From Lottiidibacillus patelloidae (lineage in GTDB: Bacteria > Bacillota > Bacilli > Bacillales > SA5d-4): a stretch of DNA of 64,000 bases. Positions 35,949 through 47,215 of this stretch are shown here, piece by piece; positions within the stretch are counted from its first letter, which is position 1; each line of letters starts with the position of its first letter. The notes beneath the pieces are model-generated. The model was not told where the DNA came from and made no database searches. It saw only the letters and a list, made by a program, of their open reading frames with translations. The translations under genes and the position numbers were made by a program. The stretch lies in the NCBI RefSeq assembly GCF_002262935.1, contig NZ_NPIA01000003.1, positions 186,001 through 250,000 on the forward strand, written 5' to 3'.

Positions 35949-36254
35949 TTGAAAACAGGAAATATCGAACTTACAGCCAAGGACATATTGGAGAAAGACT
36001 TTAAAACGAGTATTCGTGGCTATAATCAAGATGAGGTTGATCAATACTTAGACTTAGTAATCAAGGATTATGAAACTTTACATCAAGAAATTAGCCGCCT
36101 GGAGCAAGAAAATTTAAGGTTAAAAAAGGAAATTGAACAAGGTAGTAAAGTGGAAGCAACTACTAAGCATGTTGGCACAACCAACTATGATATTTTAAAA
36201 CGATTATCAAATTTGGAAAGACATGTATTCGGAAGCAAGTTAGATAACAACTAA
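35949..36254 (+). CDS. gpsB: Cell division protein GpsB
   Basis: GpsB is a small DivIVA-like adaptor that moves PBP1 between side wall and septum. The 101-residue protein has the DivIVA N-terminal lipid-binding motif ([20 protein letters not shown], then EVDQYLD), a coiled coil ([20 protein letters not shown]) and the short C-terminal domain ([17 protein letters not shown]). The start is TTG behind GAGGTG. Its known partner PBP1 is encoded by ponA in this window, and the neighbours ypsA and rnpB match B. subtilis. Confidence 0.95.
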   Translation: MKTGNIELTAKDILEKDFKTSIRGYNQDEVDQYLDLVIKDYETLHQEISRLEQENLRLKKEIEQGSKVEATTKHVGTTNYDILKRLSNLERHVFGSKLDNN

Positions 36255-36284
36255 TTATTGGAATTAATTACAAATGAAACAGTA

Positions 36285-36313
36285 TTGATTTTTATGACGC
36301 TAGATAATATAAT
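36285..36313 (+). promoter_or_regulatory. Sigma-A promoter of rnpB
   Basis: TTGATT, a 17-base spacer and a perfect TATAAT, placing the start near 36320, just before the RNase P RNA. Confidence 0.8.
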
Positions 36314-36333
36314 AAGTATTGTCGCTATGACGA

Positions 36334-36738
36334 CCAAAAATGTTCGGGCAATCGCTGCATCACTTTGTGATGTTGAGGAAAGTCCATGCTCGCACGATCT
36401 GTAATGATCGTAGTGTTCGTGCCTAGCCAATAAATAAGCTAGGGTAGTTCGGTTTCAACTGGACTAACGGCAAGGGAACTTCCTAAGTCTTCGGATATGG
36501 TTTAGTACCTTTGAAAGTGCCACAGTGACGAAGTCCTATTGGAAACGGTAGGAGTGGAACGAGGTAAACCCCACGAGCGAGAAACCCAAACGATGGTAGG
36601 GGCATCTACTCAAAGGAATAAAACGGAGAGTAGGCAAGTAAGATTTCTTACTTGAGATAGATGGTTGCCACCTGAGTACGAGGCGCAAGCCGCTTGCAGT
36701 ACGACGGAACAAAACATGGCTTACAGAACATTTTTGGT
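36334..36738 (+). ncRNA. rnpB: RNase P RNA, Bacillus type B
   Basis: The catalytic RNA that trims the 5' ends of tRNA precursors. The 5' part (TTCGGGCAATCGCTGCATCA, then GAGGAAAGTCCATGCTCGCA) and the 3' part (CGAGGCGCAAGCC, ACGACGGAACAAAACATGGC, TTACAGAAC) match the universal and type B core sequences. The two ends pair as helix P1 (CCAAAAATGTTC with GAACATTTTTGG). Length near 400 is right. It follows gpsB and precedes ypsC, as in B. subtilis. Confidence 0.96.
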
Positions 36739-36773
36739 TACCGACATTAATTAAAACTTAATTTTTTATATCA

Positions 36774-36801
36774 AACCTTGCTGATATAGCAAGGTTTTTT
36801 T
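36774..36801 (+). terminator. Terminator after rnpB
   Basis: AACCTTGCT pairs with AGCAAGGTT around GATAT, followed by a T tract. Confidence 0.88.
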
Positions 36802-36877
36802 GTTTTCAAACGCATCTATGGTAATATGATGATGACTACATAATTGTATCAATGAAAAGGGAAAAGGAAGTAAAACA

Positions 36878-38020
36878 ATGAAACTTACATTAATAGCAAC
36901 TGCTGCAATGGGTTTAGAGTCTATTGTTGCCCAAGAAGTTCGCGACTTAGGATTTGAAAATGTTACGGTAGAGAATGGTAAAGTCATTTTTGACGGGGAT
37001 AAAGATTCAATATGTAAAGCTAATTTATGGTTACGAACTGCAGATCGTGTGAAACTGAGAATTGGTGAATTTAAAGCTACTACCTTTGATGAGTTATTTG
37101 AGAAAACGAAGGCTTTACCTTGGGGAGAATTCATCCCTGAATTAGGAGAATTTCCTGTAATCGGAAAATCAGTAAAATCAACATTATATAGCGTCTCTGA
37201 CTGCCAAGCAATAGTTAAAAAAGCTGTCGTTGAAAGCATGAGAAAAAAGTATAAATATCATCGAATTTCAATGTTTGAAGAGACTGGAGACTTATATCGA
37301 ATTGAAGTAGCTATTCTAAAGGATGTTGTAACACTTACTCTTGATACTAGTGGGGTTGGTTTACACAAACGTGGCTACAGAGTAGATCAAAATGTTGCGC
37401 CATTAAAAGAAACATTAGCAGCTGCATTGATCAAGCTTTCTACTTGGAATGCGAACAGACCTCTTGTTGATCCTTTTTGTGGATCTGGAACTATACCGAT
37501 TGAAGCGGCTATGATAGGTCAAAATATTGCACCTGGTTTTAACCGTGACTTTGCAAGTTCTTCATGGGATATAATTGGAGAAGAGTCATGGAACCGTGCT
37601 TTGGAAGAAGCTGAAGACTTAGCAAATTATGATCAACCTTTAGACATTATGGGCACGGATATCGATTTTAATATTATTGATGTTGCCAAGAATAACGCAG
37701 TAGAAGCAGGGTTTGCGGACTTAATTACATTTAAACAAATGCAAGTTACTGATTTACAATCTGAAAAAGAATATGGAGTTATTGTTTGTAACCCACCATA
37801 TGGAGAACGATTAGGTGAAAGAGAAGACGTTGAGAAAATGTACCATGAAATGGGTAAAACCTTTGAAAAATTAGATACTTGGTCAAAATATATTATTACT
37901 TCTCATAAAGACTTCGAAAGATTGTATGGGAAGAAGGCTACAAAAAGAAGAAAGCTATTTAACGGTTTTATCGAAACACAATATTATCAATATTGGGGAC
38001 CGAGACCTCCAAGAAATTAG
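36878..38020 (+). CDS. ypsC: RNA N2-guanine methyltransferase-type protein YpsC (THUMP, RlmL-like)
   Basis: A 380-residue SAM-dependent methyltransferase with an N-terminal ferredoxin-like/THUMP RNA-binding region (VAQEVRDLGFENVTVENG, FDELFEKTKALPWGE) and a Rossmann catalytic domain. The SAM motif is LVDPFCGSGTIPIEAAMIG and the catalytic NPPYG lies near the end (VIVCNPPYGERLG). It belongs to the UPF0020/RlmL group that modifies guanine in 23S rRNA; the exact position in Bacillus rRNA is not something I can give. AAAGGAAG precedes the ATG. It closes this conserved block with a strong terminator. Confidence 0.92.
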   Translation: MKLTLIATAAMGLESIVAQEVRDLGFENVTVENGKVIFDGDKDSICKANLWLRTADRVKLRIGEFKATTFDELFEKTKALPWGEFIPELGEFPVIGKSVKSTLYSVSDCQAIVKKAVVESMRKKYKYHRISMFEETGDLYRIEVAILKDVVTLTLDTSGVGLHKRGYRVDQNVAPLKETLAAALIKLSTWNANRPLVDPFCGSGTIPIEAAMIGQNIAPGFNRDFASSSWDIIGEESWNRALEEAEDLANYDQPLDIMGTDIDFNIIDVAKNNAVEAGFADLITFKQMQVTDLQSEKEYGVIVCNPPYGERLGEREDVEKMYHEMGKTFEKLDTWSKYIITSHKDFERLYGKKATKRRKLFNGFIETQYYQYWGPRPPRN

Positions 38021-38031
38021 GTACTAGCAAC

Positions 38032-38071
38032 AAACACCTTAAACTAATAAAATCATTAGTTTAAGGTGTTT
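38032..38071. terminator. Strong terminator between ypsC and a leftward acetyltransferase
   Basis: AAACACCTTAAACTAAT pairs with ATTAGTTTAAGGTGTTT, 17 bp. The flanks allow use on either strand. Confidence 0.85.
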
Positions 38072-38093
38072 CTTAATTAAAGCAGCGTTATTT

Positions 38094-38516
38094 TTATAAA
38101 TCTTTTTTTAAGTAATAATGTTTGTGGTCTCGCCCTACATTATTTATTTCACCAAAAACTTCGTACCCATGTTTCTCATAGAAATCTAGAGCTTGAAAGC
38201 TAAGTGTATCTAGTTTAATAAAGTCACACTTTTTACGTGTTGCAATTTTTTCAGCTTCAAATAATAATTTTGTTCCATACCCCATTTTACGGATGTCTTC
38301 GTTAACCATAAGTATATGAATTTCTAGCCAATTCCAACAAATTTCACCTAATAAACCACCCACAACATTTTCATTATTATCGAGAAGAATTAATGATACC
38401 TCTTCAAAACGTCCTCTTAAGTCTTCAGATAAATGCTTTATATTATAATCAAATAATTGCTTTTTAATTATATTTTTTGTCTTTTGATCATTCGTGTTTA
38501 CAATTTGCAATGTCAT
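38094..38516 (-). CDS. GNAT-family N-acetyltransferase
   Basis: A 140-residue GNAT protein. The acetyl-CoA binding segment is MVNEDIRKMGYGTKLLFEAE (a version of the R/Q-x-x-G-x-G/A motif), and the C-terminal half has the usual LDTLSFQALDFYEKHGYEVFG pattern. Small proteins of this type acetylate antibiotics, polyamines or protein N-termini; the substrate cannot be told here. It has no partner gene and is read leftwards into the shared terminator. Confidence 0.85.
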   Translation of the reverse strand: MTLQIVNTNDQKTKNIIKKQLFDYNIKHLSEDLRGRFEEVSLILLDNNENVVGGLLGEICWNWLEIHILMVNEDIRKMGYGTKLLFEAEKIATRKKCDFIKLDTLSFQALDFYEKHGYEVFGEINNVGRDHKHYYLKKDL

Positions 38517-38569
38517 ATAAAGTATCTCCTAATTATGTAGTCGATTTTGTTTGCACTTTTTATTAATTG

Positions 38570-38601
38570 AAAAACACCCTAGTATTTCTACTAGAGTGTT
38601 T
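38570..38601 (-). terminator. Terminator of the ABC-F gene
   Basis: On the minus strand AAACACTCTAGTA pairs with TACTAGGGTGTTT (one G-U) and a T tract follows. Confidence 0.8.
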
Positions 38602-38622
38602 CAGTTCTATTATAATTGTACT

Positions 38623-40281
<1,659 letters not shown>

Positions 40282-40399
40282 TCATCATTTTGCCTTAATA
40301 GAAACATATTAAGCGTTTAACCGTTCCATTTCTAAGATAGGTCTTTTTTAAATTTAAGTACATATAAGTGGTATTGGGAGAAATATAGGAGGTATAAGG

Positions 40400-40888
40400 A
40401 TGGACAAGTATGTAAGCAAAAGTTATCTAGAAAAAGATAGAGAGGATGAGCTTTTTCTAAGAATTGCCCAAGTTAGTCAGCAAATAGAGATCATTGGCCT
40501 AGCTGTACTTGATAAGAACAAAGGAGGAAAGGAAGTTTTCGAGCGCTTAGAGATAATAAGACAGTTATTTGCTTGGTATGTAAATGGTGATTGTGAAGAA
40601 AGTTGGAAAAGGAAGATTCAAGAATTGCCCAAGCTACTAACCTTTAATGAGAAATTACAACTGATATCGACTTTATATATATGTACAAACATAGTAACTC
40701 GGTTGCAAGATATATTGTTGCCTTGGAAGGATGAGCATAGTATGAAAAACATCAACGTTCATATCACTAACGAAATTAGCCTAAAACTTATGTTTTTGAA
40801 CGAGTTACTAGAAAGTTATAATGTGAAAAAGGAATACCCTCATTTAATAAAGGAAGCTTGTGATCCTAAAGATTGGTTTATGAATTAA
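40400..40888 (+). CDS. Hypothetical helical protein
   Basis: A 162-residue soluble protein predicted to be almost all helix (LRIAQVSQQIEIIGLAVLD, FNEKLQLISTLYICTNIVT). No signal peptide, membrane segment or known motif. AGGAGG precedes the ATG. I do not recognise the family; the short C-terminal DPKDWFMN is the only conserved-looking stretch. It stands alone between ykpA and a leftward acetyltransferase, so context gives no function. Confidence 0.65.
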   Translation: MDKYVSKSYLEKDREDELFLRIAQVSQQIEIIGLAVLDKNKGGKEVFERLEIIRQLFAWYVNGDCEESWKRKIQELPKLLTFNEKLQLISTLYICTNIVTRLQDILLPWKDEHSMKNINVHITNEISLKLMFLNELLESYNVKKEYPHLIKEACDPKDWFMN

Positions 40889-40891
40889 GGG

Positions 40892-40915
40892 GGCTACTTT
40901 GGTATGGAAGTAGCC
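40892..40915. terminator. Weak hairpin between convergent genes
   Basis: GGCTACTT pairs with AAGTAGCC around an 8-base loop. T tracts are poor on both sides, so it is only a possible terminator. Confidence 0.35.
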
Positions 40916-41488
40916 TCACTTTAAGTTTGATTTTTCGATGATACTGTAGACGAGAGTGTTTCGTAATTTTCCATGAGAATTAAGATCTTCGTTCCTAAGG
41001 GTTCCTTCGAGCATATACCCTAACTTTTCAGGGATCTTTTTACTTCGTTCATTTTGTTCATCACAGCGAATTTCTACACGGTTTGCTGCTAACTGATCAA
41101 ATGCAAATTGTGTTAACCCTCGAATTGCTTCAATCATATATCCCTTTTGTGCTTCGCTTGTTCTAATCCAATAACCAATTTCAAATTTCCTCACTTGCCA
41201 ATCCATTCTGTGAAGTCCTGTTGAGCCAATAAAGTTACCATTTTCTTTATGAAAGATATGCATTCTTAAATCTGAACGTAAAATAAAGTTGGAGTAAGAT
41301 TGCCTGACACTGATTTCTGATTTTTCTTTCGTTTGTTCACCGTTTGCGAAAGGGAGCCAAACTTTTAGTTCTTCAATAGATTCAATTACTGCATCATACA
41401 CATATGCCCCGTCACCAGGTAATGGCATCCGTATTTTCAAACGTTCTGTTTCAAATTCTTGTGGAAAATCTATTAATATAGGATCCAT
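40916..41488 (-). CDS. RimJ/RimL-type N-acetyltransferase
   Basis: A 190-residue GNAT protein of the ribosomal-protein-serine/alanine acetyltransferase group. Typical stretches are FETERLKIRMPLPGDGAYVY, IGSTGLHRMDWQVRKFEIGY and the end block NRVEIRCDEQNERSKKIPEK LGY, which forms the family's C-terminal signature. Members acetylate ribosomal proteins, amino sugars or small amines. I chose the ATG at 41488, behind AAGGAGG; the longer frame lacks a ribosome site. Confidence 0.86.
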   Translation of the reverse strand: MDPILIDFPQEFETERLKIRMPLPGDGAYVYDAVIESIEELKVWLPFANGEQTKEKSEISVRQSYSNFILRSDLRMHIFHKENGNFIGSTGLHRMDWQVRKFEIGYWIRTSEAQKGYMIEAIRGLTQFAFDQLAANRVEIRCDEQNERSKKIPEKLGYMLEGTLRNEDLNSHGKLRNTLVYSIIEKSNLK

Positions 41489-41629
41489 TCCCAATCCTCC
41501 TTCATAGTTTTGTATATTTAACCATAAAATGTTAGGGAGAACAACCATTTTAACTAGAAATGTTGACAGAACTTATTTTCTTACACATAATCAACATTTA
41601 AGGGTTAATTGATAACGGAGGTAAATGAA

Positions 41630-43567
41630 TTGTTACAAAGAAAAAAACTACCATTTGAATATAATAAGGATAGATCATTTTTTGAATCATTAGGGGATTG
41701 GATCGGTGACGTCTTCTACGACATTATGCCTGAACATGGTTTTGAGCTACGTGATGAACAAATATTTATGGCCTTTCAGCTTGAACGAGCTTTTCAAGAA
41801 AAAAAAGTAATGCTCTCAGAAGCAGGAGTAGGAACAGGGAAAACAATCGTATATTTGTTGTATGCGATTTGTTATGCAAGGTATACGGGAAAACCTGCCA
41901 TTATTGCCTGTGCCGATGAATCTTTAATAGAGCAACTCGTAAAACCTGATGGTGATATTGCTAAAATAGATAAGATGTTACATTTAAACATAGATGCTCG
42001 ACTTGCTAAGTCAGATGAGCAATATTTATGTATTAAAAAACTAGAGCAAAAGATAAATATGCCTGAACATAAAGGAAGTACTTTTGGTGACATCTACAAA
42101 GAGCTTCCTGAATTCGCAAAGAAACAAGGAACGATGCAAACATTTGAACCATATGGTGATCGAAAACAGTACCCAGATTTAAAAGATGAAAAATGGCAAC
42201 ATATTAATTGGGATGTTTTTCAAAATTGCACGCTTTGTGATGTGAGACATCGCTGTGGTAAAACTTTAACTCGTGAACATGTGAGAAATTCTAGTGATAT
42301 CATTATTTGTTCACACGATTATTACATGCAGCATGTATGGACGAGTGACGCCAGAAAAAGAGAGGGGCAATTACCACTATTGCCTGAATACTCTTCTGTA
42401 GTATTTGATGAAGGACATCTTTTGGAAGTTTCCGCTCAAAAAGCATTATCTTATAAAATGAAAGATTATGTTTTAATTGAACTTTTCGAAAGGTTATTAC
42501 AAAACGATATTAGAGAAAAGTTTGCCCTACTAATGGAAGAATTCGTGGAAACAATTGACGTGTTCTTTGAAGTACTTGAAACGAGTAGCAAACGTATCGA
42601 AGGGTCCAATCGAATGACAGTTAATTTGGACGAGCAATTACAAGGAGTAGCATTAAAATTAAAACAATTAGTTTCTACTATCGGTGATGAGCTTGTATTT
42701 GAGAGTGAAACATTTGTTTTAGATGAATACGAAACAAAAGTAATTGATGAACATTTAGATGAGATGATGTATGCATTAACACTGCTTCTTGGTGAGAATG
42801 ATGCAATTATTTGGTCAGAAGAAGATGAAGATGGTTTTACATTAATCACAATGCCAAAAACAGTGAAAGAAGTTTTGCGTGATAAAGTTTTCCAAAACAA
42901 AAAACCATACATCTTCTCATCTGCAACGTTATCTGAAAATGAATCATTCAATTACGTTACTAATAGCTTAGGTATAGATGACTATTTATCCTTTTCAGTG
43001 GCTTCACCATTTAATTATGAAGAAAACATGACTGTTAATGCACCATTTATTAAATCGTCTAATGCTAAAATAGAAGCATTAAATGAATCGATAAAACAAT
43101 CTGAAGGTAGAGCACTGGTATTATGTAATTCAAAAAAAGAATTACAAGAGCTAAGAGATGGTTTAAAAAGTAATTTACCTTGGGAGCTATTTGTTGAAGG
43201 GGAAAAGGAAATCACTGCACTAATTGAAAAGTTCCAAAAAGATGAGCATAGTATTTTATGTGCAAAATCATTATGGGAAGGCCTAGATATACCAGGAAAT
43301 GCACTTAAAAATGTTATTATTTATTCCTTACCATTTCCTCCTAATGATCCTGTTTTTGAAGCTAAGAGGGCAGAAAGTGGCGATCCATATTGGGAAATTG
43401 ATGTTCCATATATGTTGCTTCGCTTGCGACAAGGAATTGGTCGATTAATTAGAACAAGTAATGATAGTGGTAGTATTGTCATTTTAGATGAGAAACTTTT
43501 AGATGACAAAAAGCTATTAGAAAAAGTAAAAGGAATTTTACCAAATGGCGTAGCGCTTGAGAATTAA
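41630..43567 (+). CDS. ypvA: DinG/XPD-like helicase YpvA
   Basis: A 645-residue XPD-like superfamily 2 helicase without an exonuclease domain. It has Walker A EAGVGTGKTIVYLL, a DEGH box (FDEGHLLE) in place of DEAH, SSATLSE, and the late motifs LWEGLDIPG and RQGIGRLIRTS. Cysteines in YLCIKK and CTLCDVRHRC are suitably placed for an iron-sulfur cluster. The gene order ypvA-ypwA is that of B. subtilis, where the function is not settled; DNA repair is likely. I chose TTG at 41630 with CGGAGG 8 bases upstream. It is a paralogue of the dinG at 3747. Confidence 0.9.
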   Translation: MLQRKKLPFEYNKDRSFFESLGDWIGDVFYDIMPEHGFELRDEQIFMAFQLERAFQEKKVMLSEAGVGTGKTIVYLLYAICYARYTGKPAIIACADESLIEQLVKPDGDIAKIDKMLHLNIDARLAKSDEQYLCIKKLEQKINMPEHKGSTFGDIYKELPEFAKKQGTMQTFEPYGDRKQYPDLKDEKWQHINWDVFQNCTLCDVRHRCGKTLTREHVRNSSDIIICSHDYYMQHVWTSDARKREGQLPLLPEYSSVVFDEGHLLEVSAQKALSYKMKDYVLIELFERLLQNDIREKFALLMEEFVETIDVFFEVLETSSKRIEGSNRMTVNLDEQLQGVALKLKQLVSTIGDELVFESETFVLDEYETKVIDEHLDEMMYALTLLLGENDAIIWSEEDEDGFTLITMPKTVKEVLRDKVFQNKKPYIFSSATLSENESFNYVTNSLGIDDYLSFSVASPFNYEENMTVNAPFIKSSNAKIEALNESIKQSEGRALVLCNSKKELQELRDGLKSNLPWELFVEGEKEITALIEKFQKDEHSILCAKSLWEGLDIPGNALKNVIIYSLPFPPNDPVFEAKRAESGDPYWEIDVPYMLLRLRQGIGRLIRTSNDSGSIVILDEKLLDDKKLLEKVKGILPNGVALEN

Positions 43568-43587
43568 CATAATTTATATAAATTATC

Positions 43588-43627
43588 AAAAGGTAGTAAG
43601 CCTCATTTTTGGCTAACTACCTTTTTT
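43588..43627 (+). terminator. Terminator after ypvA
   Basis: AGGTAGT..AGCC pairs with GGCT..ACTACCT with one internal mismatch, followed by six T. Confidence 0.82.
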
Positions 43628-43780
43628 AACGATTAGTAAACAATCTGTTATGTGCTGGGAAGCGTCGGAATATTTAGAGTTATGTTATATTAAACTAATG
43701 AATAGGATGAATAACTGCTTTCATAGCCTAGCATCTAATGATAAAATGAGACTGTATATGTCATAAGGAGTGAATTTCAC

Positions 43781-45301
43781 ATGAATAAAACAATTCAAGA
43801 GATTGAGGCTAGTTTTTTAGAATTTGTAAATAAGATGTCTTCATATAATGAAGCGCTTGGCTTAATATATTGGGACTTACGCACAGGAGCTCCAAAAAAA
43901 GGGATGGAGCAACGTTCTGAAGTAATCGGAGTTTTATCCTCAGAAGTTTTTGCAATGTCTACATCGGAAGAAATGGGTCTTTACATAGAACAGCTATCAG
44001 ATGAAAAAGTGCAAGATGAACTATCAGAAATTACTAGAAAAACAGTGGAAGATTGTAAGAAACAATACGATCGCAATATGAAGGTTCCTGCAAATGAATA
44101 TAGAGAATATGTTATTCTCCAGTCACAAGCAGAAACAATATGGGAAGAAGCGAAGGAAGTTTCAGATTTTGAGATGTTTCGCCCTTATTTAGAAAAACTT
44201 GTTGCCTTCAATAAAAAGTTTATTTCTTACTGGGGATATGATGGAAACCCATATAATACATTACTTGATATGTATGAGCCTGGTGTAACTGTAGAAATGA
44301 TTGATAAAGTATTTGGACAGTTGCGCGAAAATATTGTGCCTTTAGTAAAAGAAATAGCAGAAAATGGTGAAAGGCCAGAAACAGACTTCTTATTTAAACA
44401 CTTTCCAATGGAAAGTCAGGAGAAATTTAGCCACTTTGTTCTTGAAGAGATGGGATTCGATTTTGAAGCAGGACGTCTAGATACTACTGTACATCCGTTT
44501 GCAACTGGACTAAATCCTGGTGACGTTCGAGTGACTACGAAGTATGATGAGAATGATTTCCGTACAGCAGTTTTCGGTACAATTCATGAAGGTGGTCATG
44601 CGCTTTATGAACAAAACATTTCAAAATCATTAATTGGGACGCCTCTTTGTGATGGAACGTCAATGGGAATTCATGAGTCGCAATCATTATTCTGGGAAAA
44701 CTTTGTTGGTCGTCATAAAGGATTCTGGATGAAAAATTTCGAAAAACTGAAAAGTAGTAATCCTGGTCAATTTGATGGACTAACGTTAGATGAATATTAC
44801 CGAGCAATTAATGAGTCAAAACCTTCATTAATTCGTATTGAAGCTGATGAATTAACATATCCCCTTCACATTATGATTCGTTATGAAATTGAAAAAGGAT
44901 TATTTAATGATGAAATAGAGGTAAAGGACTTACCTACTGTTTGGAATGAAAAGATGCAAGAGTATTTAGGAGTAGTCCCTGCTAATGATGGTGAGGGTGT
45001 ACTACAAGATGTGCATTGGGCTGGTGGTTCGTTTGGTTATTTCCCATCCTATGCATTAGGTTATATGTATGCTGCGCAAATAAAACAAGCAATGATGCAA
45101 GACTTTCCTAACTACGATGAAATGATAGCAGAAGGTAAGTTAATTGAGATTAAGCAATGGTTAACAGAAAACATTCATAAATATGGAAAATTAAAAAAAC
45201 CATTAGAAATATTAAAAGATGTCACAGGCGAAGAGCTAAATGCAGAACATTTAATTTCTTACTTAAATAATAAGTACCGTGACGTTTATCGTTTATCATA
45301 A
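43781..45301 (+). CDS. ypwA: M32 family metallocarboxypeptidase (YpwA)
   Basis: A cytoplasmic zinc carboxypeptidase of the Taq type (M32), 506 residues as expected. The zinc site is GTIHEGGHALYEQN (HExxH) and a third ligand lies in GIHESQSLFWEN; the family's HPF and DVRVTTKYDE and GYFPSYALGYMYAAQ stretches are also clear. It removes single residues from peptide C-termini. AAGGAG precedes the ATG. It is followed by a terminator shared with the convergent MFS gene. Confidence 0.95.
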   Translation: MNKTIQEIEASFLEFVNKMSSYNEALGLIYWDLRTGAPKKGMEQRSEVIGVLSSEVFAMSTSEEMGLYIEQLSDEKVQDELSEITRKTVEDCKKQYDRNMKVPANEYREYVILQSQAETIWEEAKEVSDFEMFRPYLEKLVAFNKKFISYWGYDGNPYNTLLDMYEPGVTVEMIDKVFGQLRENIVPLVKEIAENGERPETDFLFKHFPMESQEKFSHFVLEEMGFDFEAGRLDTTVHPFATGLNPGDVRVTTKYDENDFRTAVFGTIHEGGHALYEQNISKSLIGTPLCDGTSMGIHESQSLFWENFVGRHKGFWMKNFEKLKSSNPGQFDGLTLDEYYRAINESKPSLIRIEADELTYPLHIMIRYEIEKGLFNDEIEVKDLPTVWNEKMQEYLGVVPANDGEGVLQDVHWAGGSFGYFPSYALGYMYAAQIKQAMMQDFPNYDEMIAEGKLIEIKQWLTENIHKYGKLKKPLEILKDVTGEELNAEHLISYLNNKYRDVYRLS

Positions 45302-45316
45302 TTAATTACAAAGGAA

Positions 45317-45341
45317 AAAGGCTCAGAATGAGCCTTTTTTT
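45317..45341. terminator. Terminator between ypwA and the MFS gene
   Basis: AAAGGCTCA pairs with TGAGCCTTT around GAA. T tracts exist on the right and A tracts on the left, so it can serve both directions. Confidence 0.85.
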
Positions 45342-45352
45342 CTACTTTTTAT

Positions 45353-46957
45353 TTAATGATTTTCCGTTATCTCATTATTTTTTCTATTCTTGTTAAATGT
45401 TCGAAGCGGTATTTCATCTAAAAATATTGTCATAACAAAAGCAGTAAAAATTACAATTCCTCCAGCGAAAAAAACACCTGTTAACGAGTAACTTAGCGCT
45501 TCAGTAAGCACTAAAAGTAAATTGTTAAAAGTACTCAACAATGCTTCCGGTAAACTTTCTTGCACTTTTTGAAGTTGTTCAGGATTAATTAGTAGCTGAG
45601 GACTTTGTATATTTTCTATTCTTTCACTTAAATGTTCAACTTCACGAGGCATTGAGGCAAATGAACTTTGTAATTTATCATTCATTCGAAAACTCATAAT
45701 GGCTCCCATAATTGATACACCGACAGTTCCGCCAAGCTGCCTAAATAATTGAGATGAAGCAGTCGCAACTCCTAAATAGCGGTGCTCCACACTATTTTGG
45801 ATCGTTAATGTAAAAATAGGGAAGCTGATTCCTAAGCCTAAACCAACTATTATCATATTAATAATTGCCGTTATGTTTGTCGTATCCTTGTCCATTAGTG
45901 AAAGGGAGAACAAACCTGTACTCATGATTAATAATCCGATTAATGCTAATATTTTATACTTTCCTGTTTTAGATATAAGTTGCCCACTTATCGCACTTGC
46001 AAAGACCATACTTAAAGTCATTGGCATTAAAACTAATCCAGAAACAGCAGCTGATGTACCTATTACCCCTTGAACGAAGAATGGCATATACATAATTGCT
46101 CCGAACATACCTGCTCCAAGTGTAAATCCAACTAAGTTAGATAGTGTGAAAATTTTATTTTTAAAAAGGAAAAGTGGTAATAGAGGGCTCGCTACTTTAT
46201 TTTCGATACGTACGAAAATAATGAAAGCTATAATTGATACCGTTAATAAGCCTAATATTTCAACAGAATTCCATTCATATTTTGTACCAGCCCAAGAAAA
46301 GGCAAGTAATAATGGGACCATCGTTGCTGTGATAAATAGGGAGCCATAATAATCGATACTTTCTTTTTCTTGTTGCTTTGTAGTCGGAAATAAAAAATAA
46401 ATTAAAGGTAGTACGATTAGACCTAAAGGTAAAAATACCCAAAATACCCAATGCCAATGAAGGTGGTCGACAATCCAGCCTCCTAAAGTAGGTCCAAATA
46501 CACTTGCTAAGCCGAATACACCACTCATCATACCTTGCCATTTCCCTCGTTCCCTTGGTGAAAATAGGTCTCCTATAGCAGTAAATGCTGTTGACATGAT
46601 CATTCCACCACCAAAACCTTGAATCCCACGGAAAATAATTAAATGAGCTATAGTAGTCGAAAGACCAGTTAAAAATGAACCTAAAATAAAGATTAGTAAG
46701 CCAATGATTAAAAATGGCTTTCTTCCATAAATATCCGATAATTTTCCAACTAATATTGCAGTTACACTAGAAGTTAGCATGTAAATTGTGAATACCCAAC
46801 TGAAATATTCCAGCCCACCTAAGTCTGATATGATTCGTGGTAGAGCAGTTCCAACAATCGTTTGGTTTAAAGCAGCAAATAACATGGCTGCCATTATTGC
46901 TACCATAATGGTTATTTTCTTCTTTTGATCTAAAAGTTCCATATTTTCTCTTTCCAT
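45353..46957 (-). CDS. DHA2-type (14-helix) multidrug MFS exporter
   Basis: A 534-residue proton-driven exporter of the EmrB/QacA group with 14 predicted helices. Motif A is present as LVGKLSDIYGRKPFLI, motif C-like GGWIVDHLHWHWVFWVFLPLG follows helix 5, and TALPRIISDLGG near the start is the usual opening of the group. Substrates are probably amphipathic drugs or metabolites. I chose the ATG at 46957, with GGGGTG 8 bases upstream. No regulator gene of TetR or MarR type is adjacent, so its control is not visible. Confidence 0.9.
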   Translation of the reverse strand: MERENMELLDQKKKITIMVAIMAAMLFAALNQTIVGTALPRIISDLGGLEYFSWVFTIYMLTSSVTAILVGKLSDIYGRKPFLIIGLLIFILGSFLTGLSTTIAHLIIFRGIQGFGGGMIMSTAFTAIGDLFSPRERGKWQGMMSGVFGLASVFGPTLGGWIVDHLHWHWVFWVFLPLGLIVLPLIYFLFPTTKQQEKESIDYYGSLFITATMVPLLLAFSWAGTKYEWNSVEILGLLTVSIIAFIIFVRIENKVASPLLPLFLFKNKIFTLSNLVGFTLGAGMFGAIMYMPFFVQGVIGTSAAVSGLVLMPMTLSMVFASAISGQLISKTGKYKILALIGLLIMSTGLFSLSLMDKDTTNITAIINMIIVGLGLGISFPIFTLTIQNSVEHRYLGVATASSQLFRQLGGTVGVSIMGAIMSFRMNDKLQSSFASMPREVEHLSERIENIQSPQLLINPEQLQKVQESLPEALLSTFNNLLLVLTEALSYSLTGVFFAGGIVIFTAFVMTIFLDEIPLRTFNKNRKNNEITENH

Positions 46958-47215
46958 CACAATCACACCCCTAGTAATAAATAACCATTTTAATCTTTTT
47001 GAAGGTATTAGTTATTTTATTATATCATTTACTTCGTAAGACGAAAGAATATGTGATGCATTTTATTTTTTTTAGATAAAAGTAGTTATCTATTGTGCTA
47101 ATTAAAATAGTTCATAGGTTTTTATCACGATTTACTATCTATTCAGTCCCCAATCACTACCGACCTGCGTATGTTGTAGTAAGTGAAATTACATCAAGGA
47201 ATGGCGGTGGTGAAA

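Noticed and set aside
36766-37239. 157-residue leftward frame across the start of ypsC
   Set aside because: It is antisense to ypsC and covers its promoter region and the rnpB terminator.
42466-42951. 161-residue leftward frame inside ypvA
   Set aside because: It lies wholly antisense to a well-supported helicase gene and is Ser-rich by codon mirror; no start signals.
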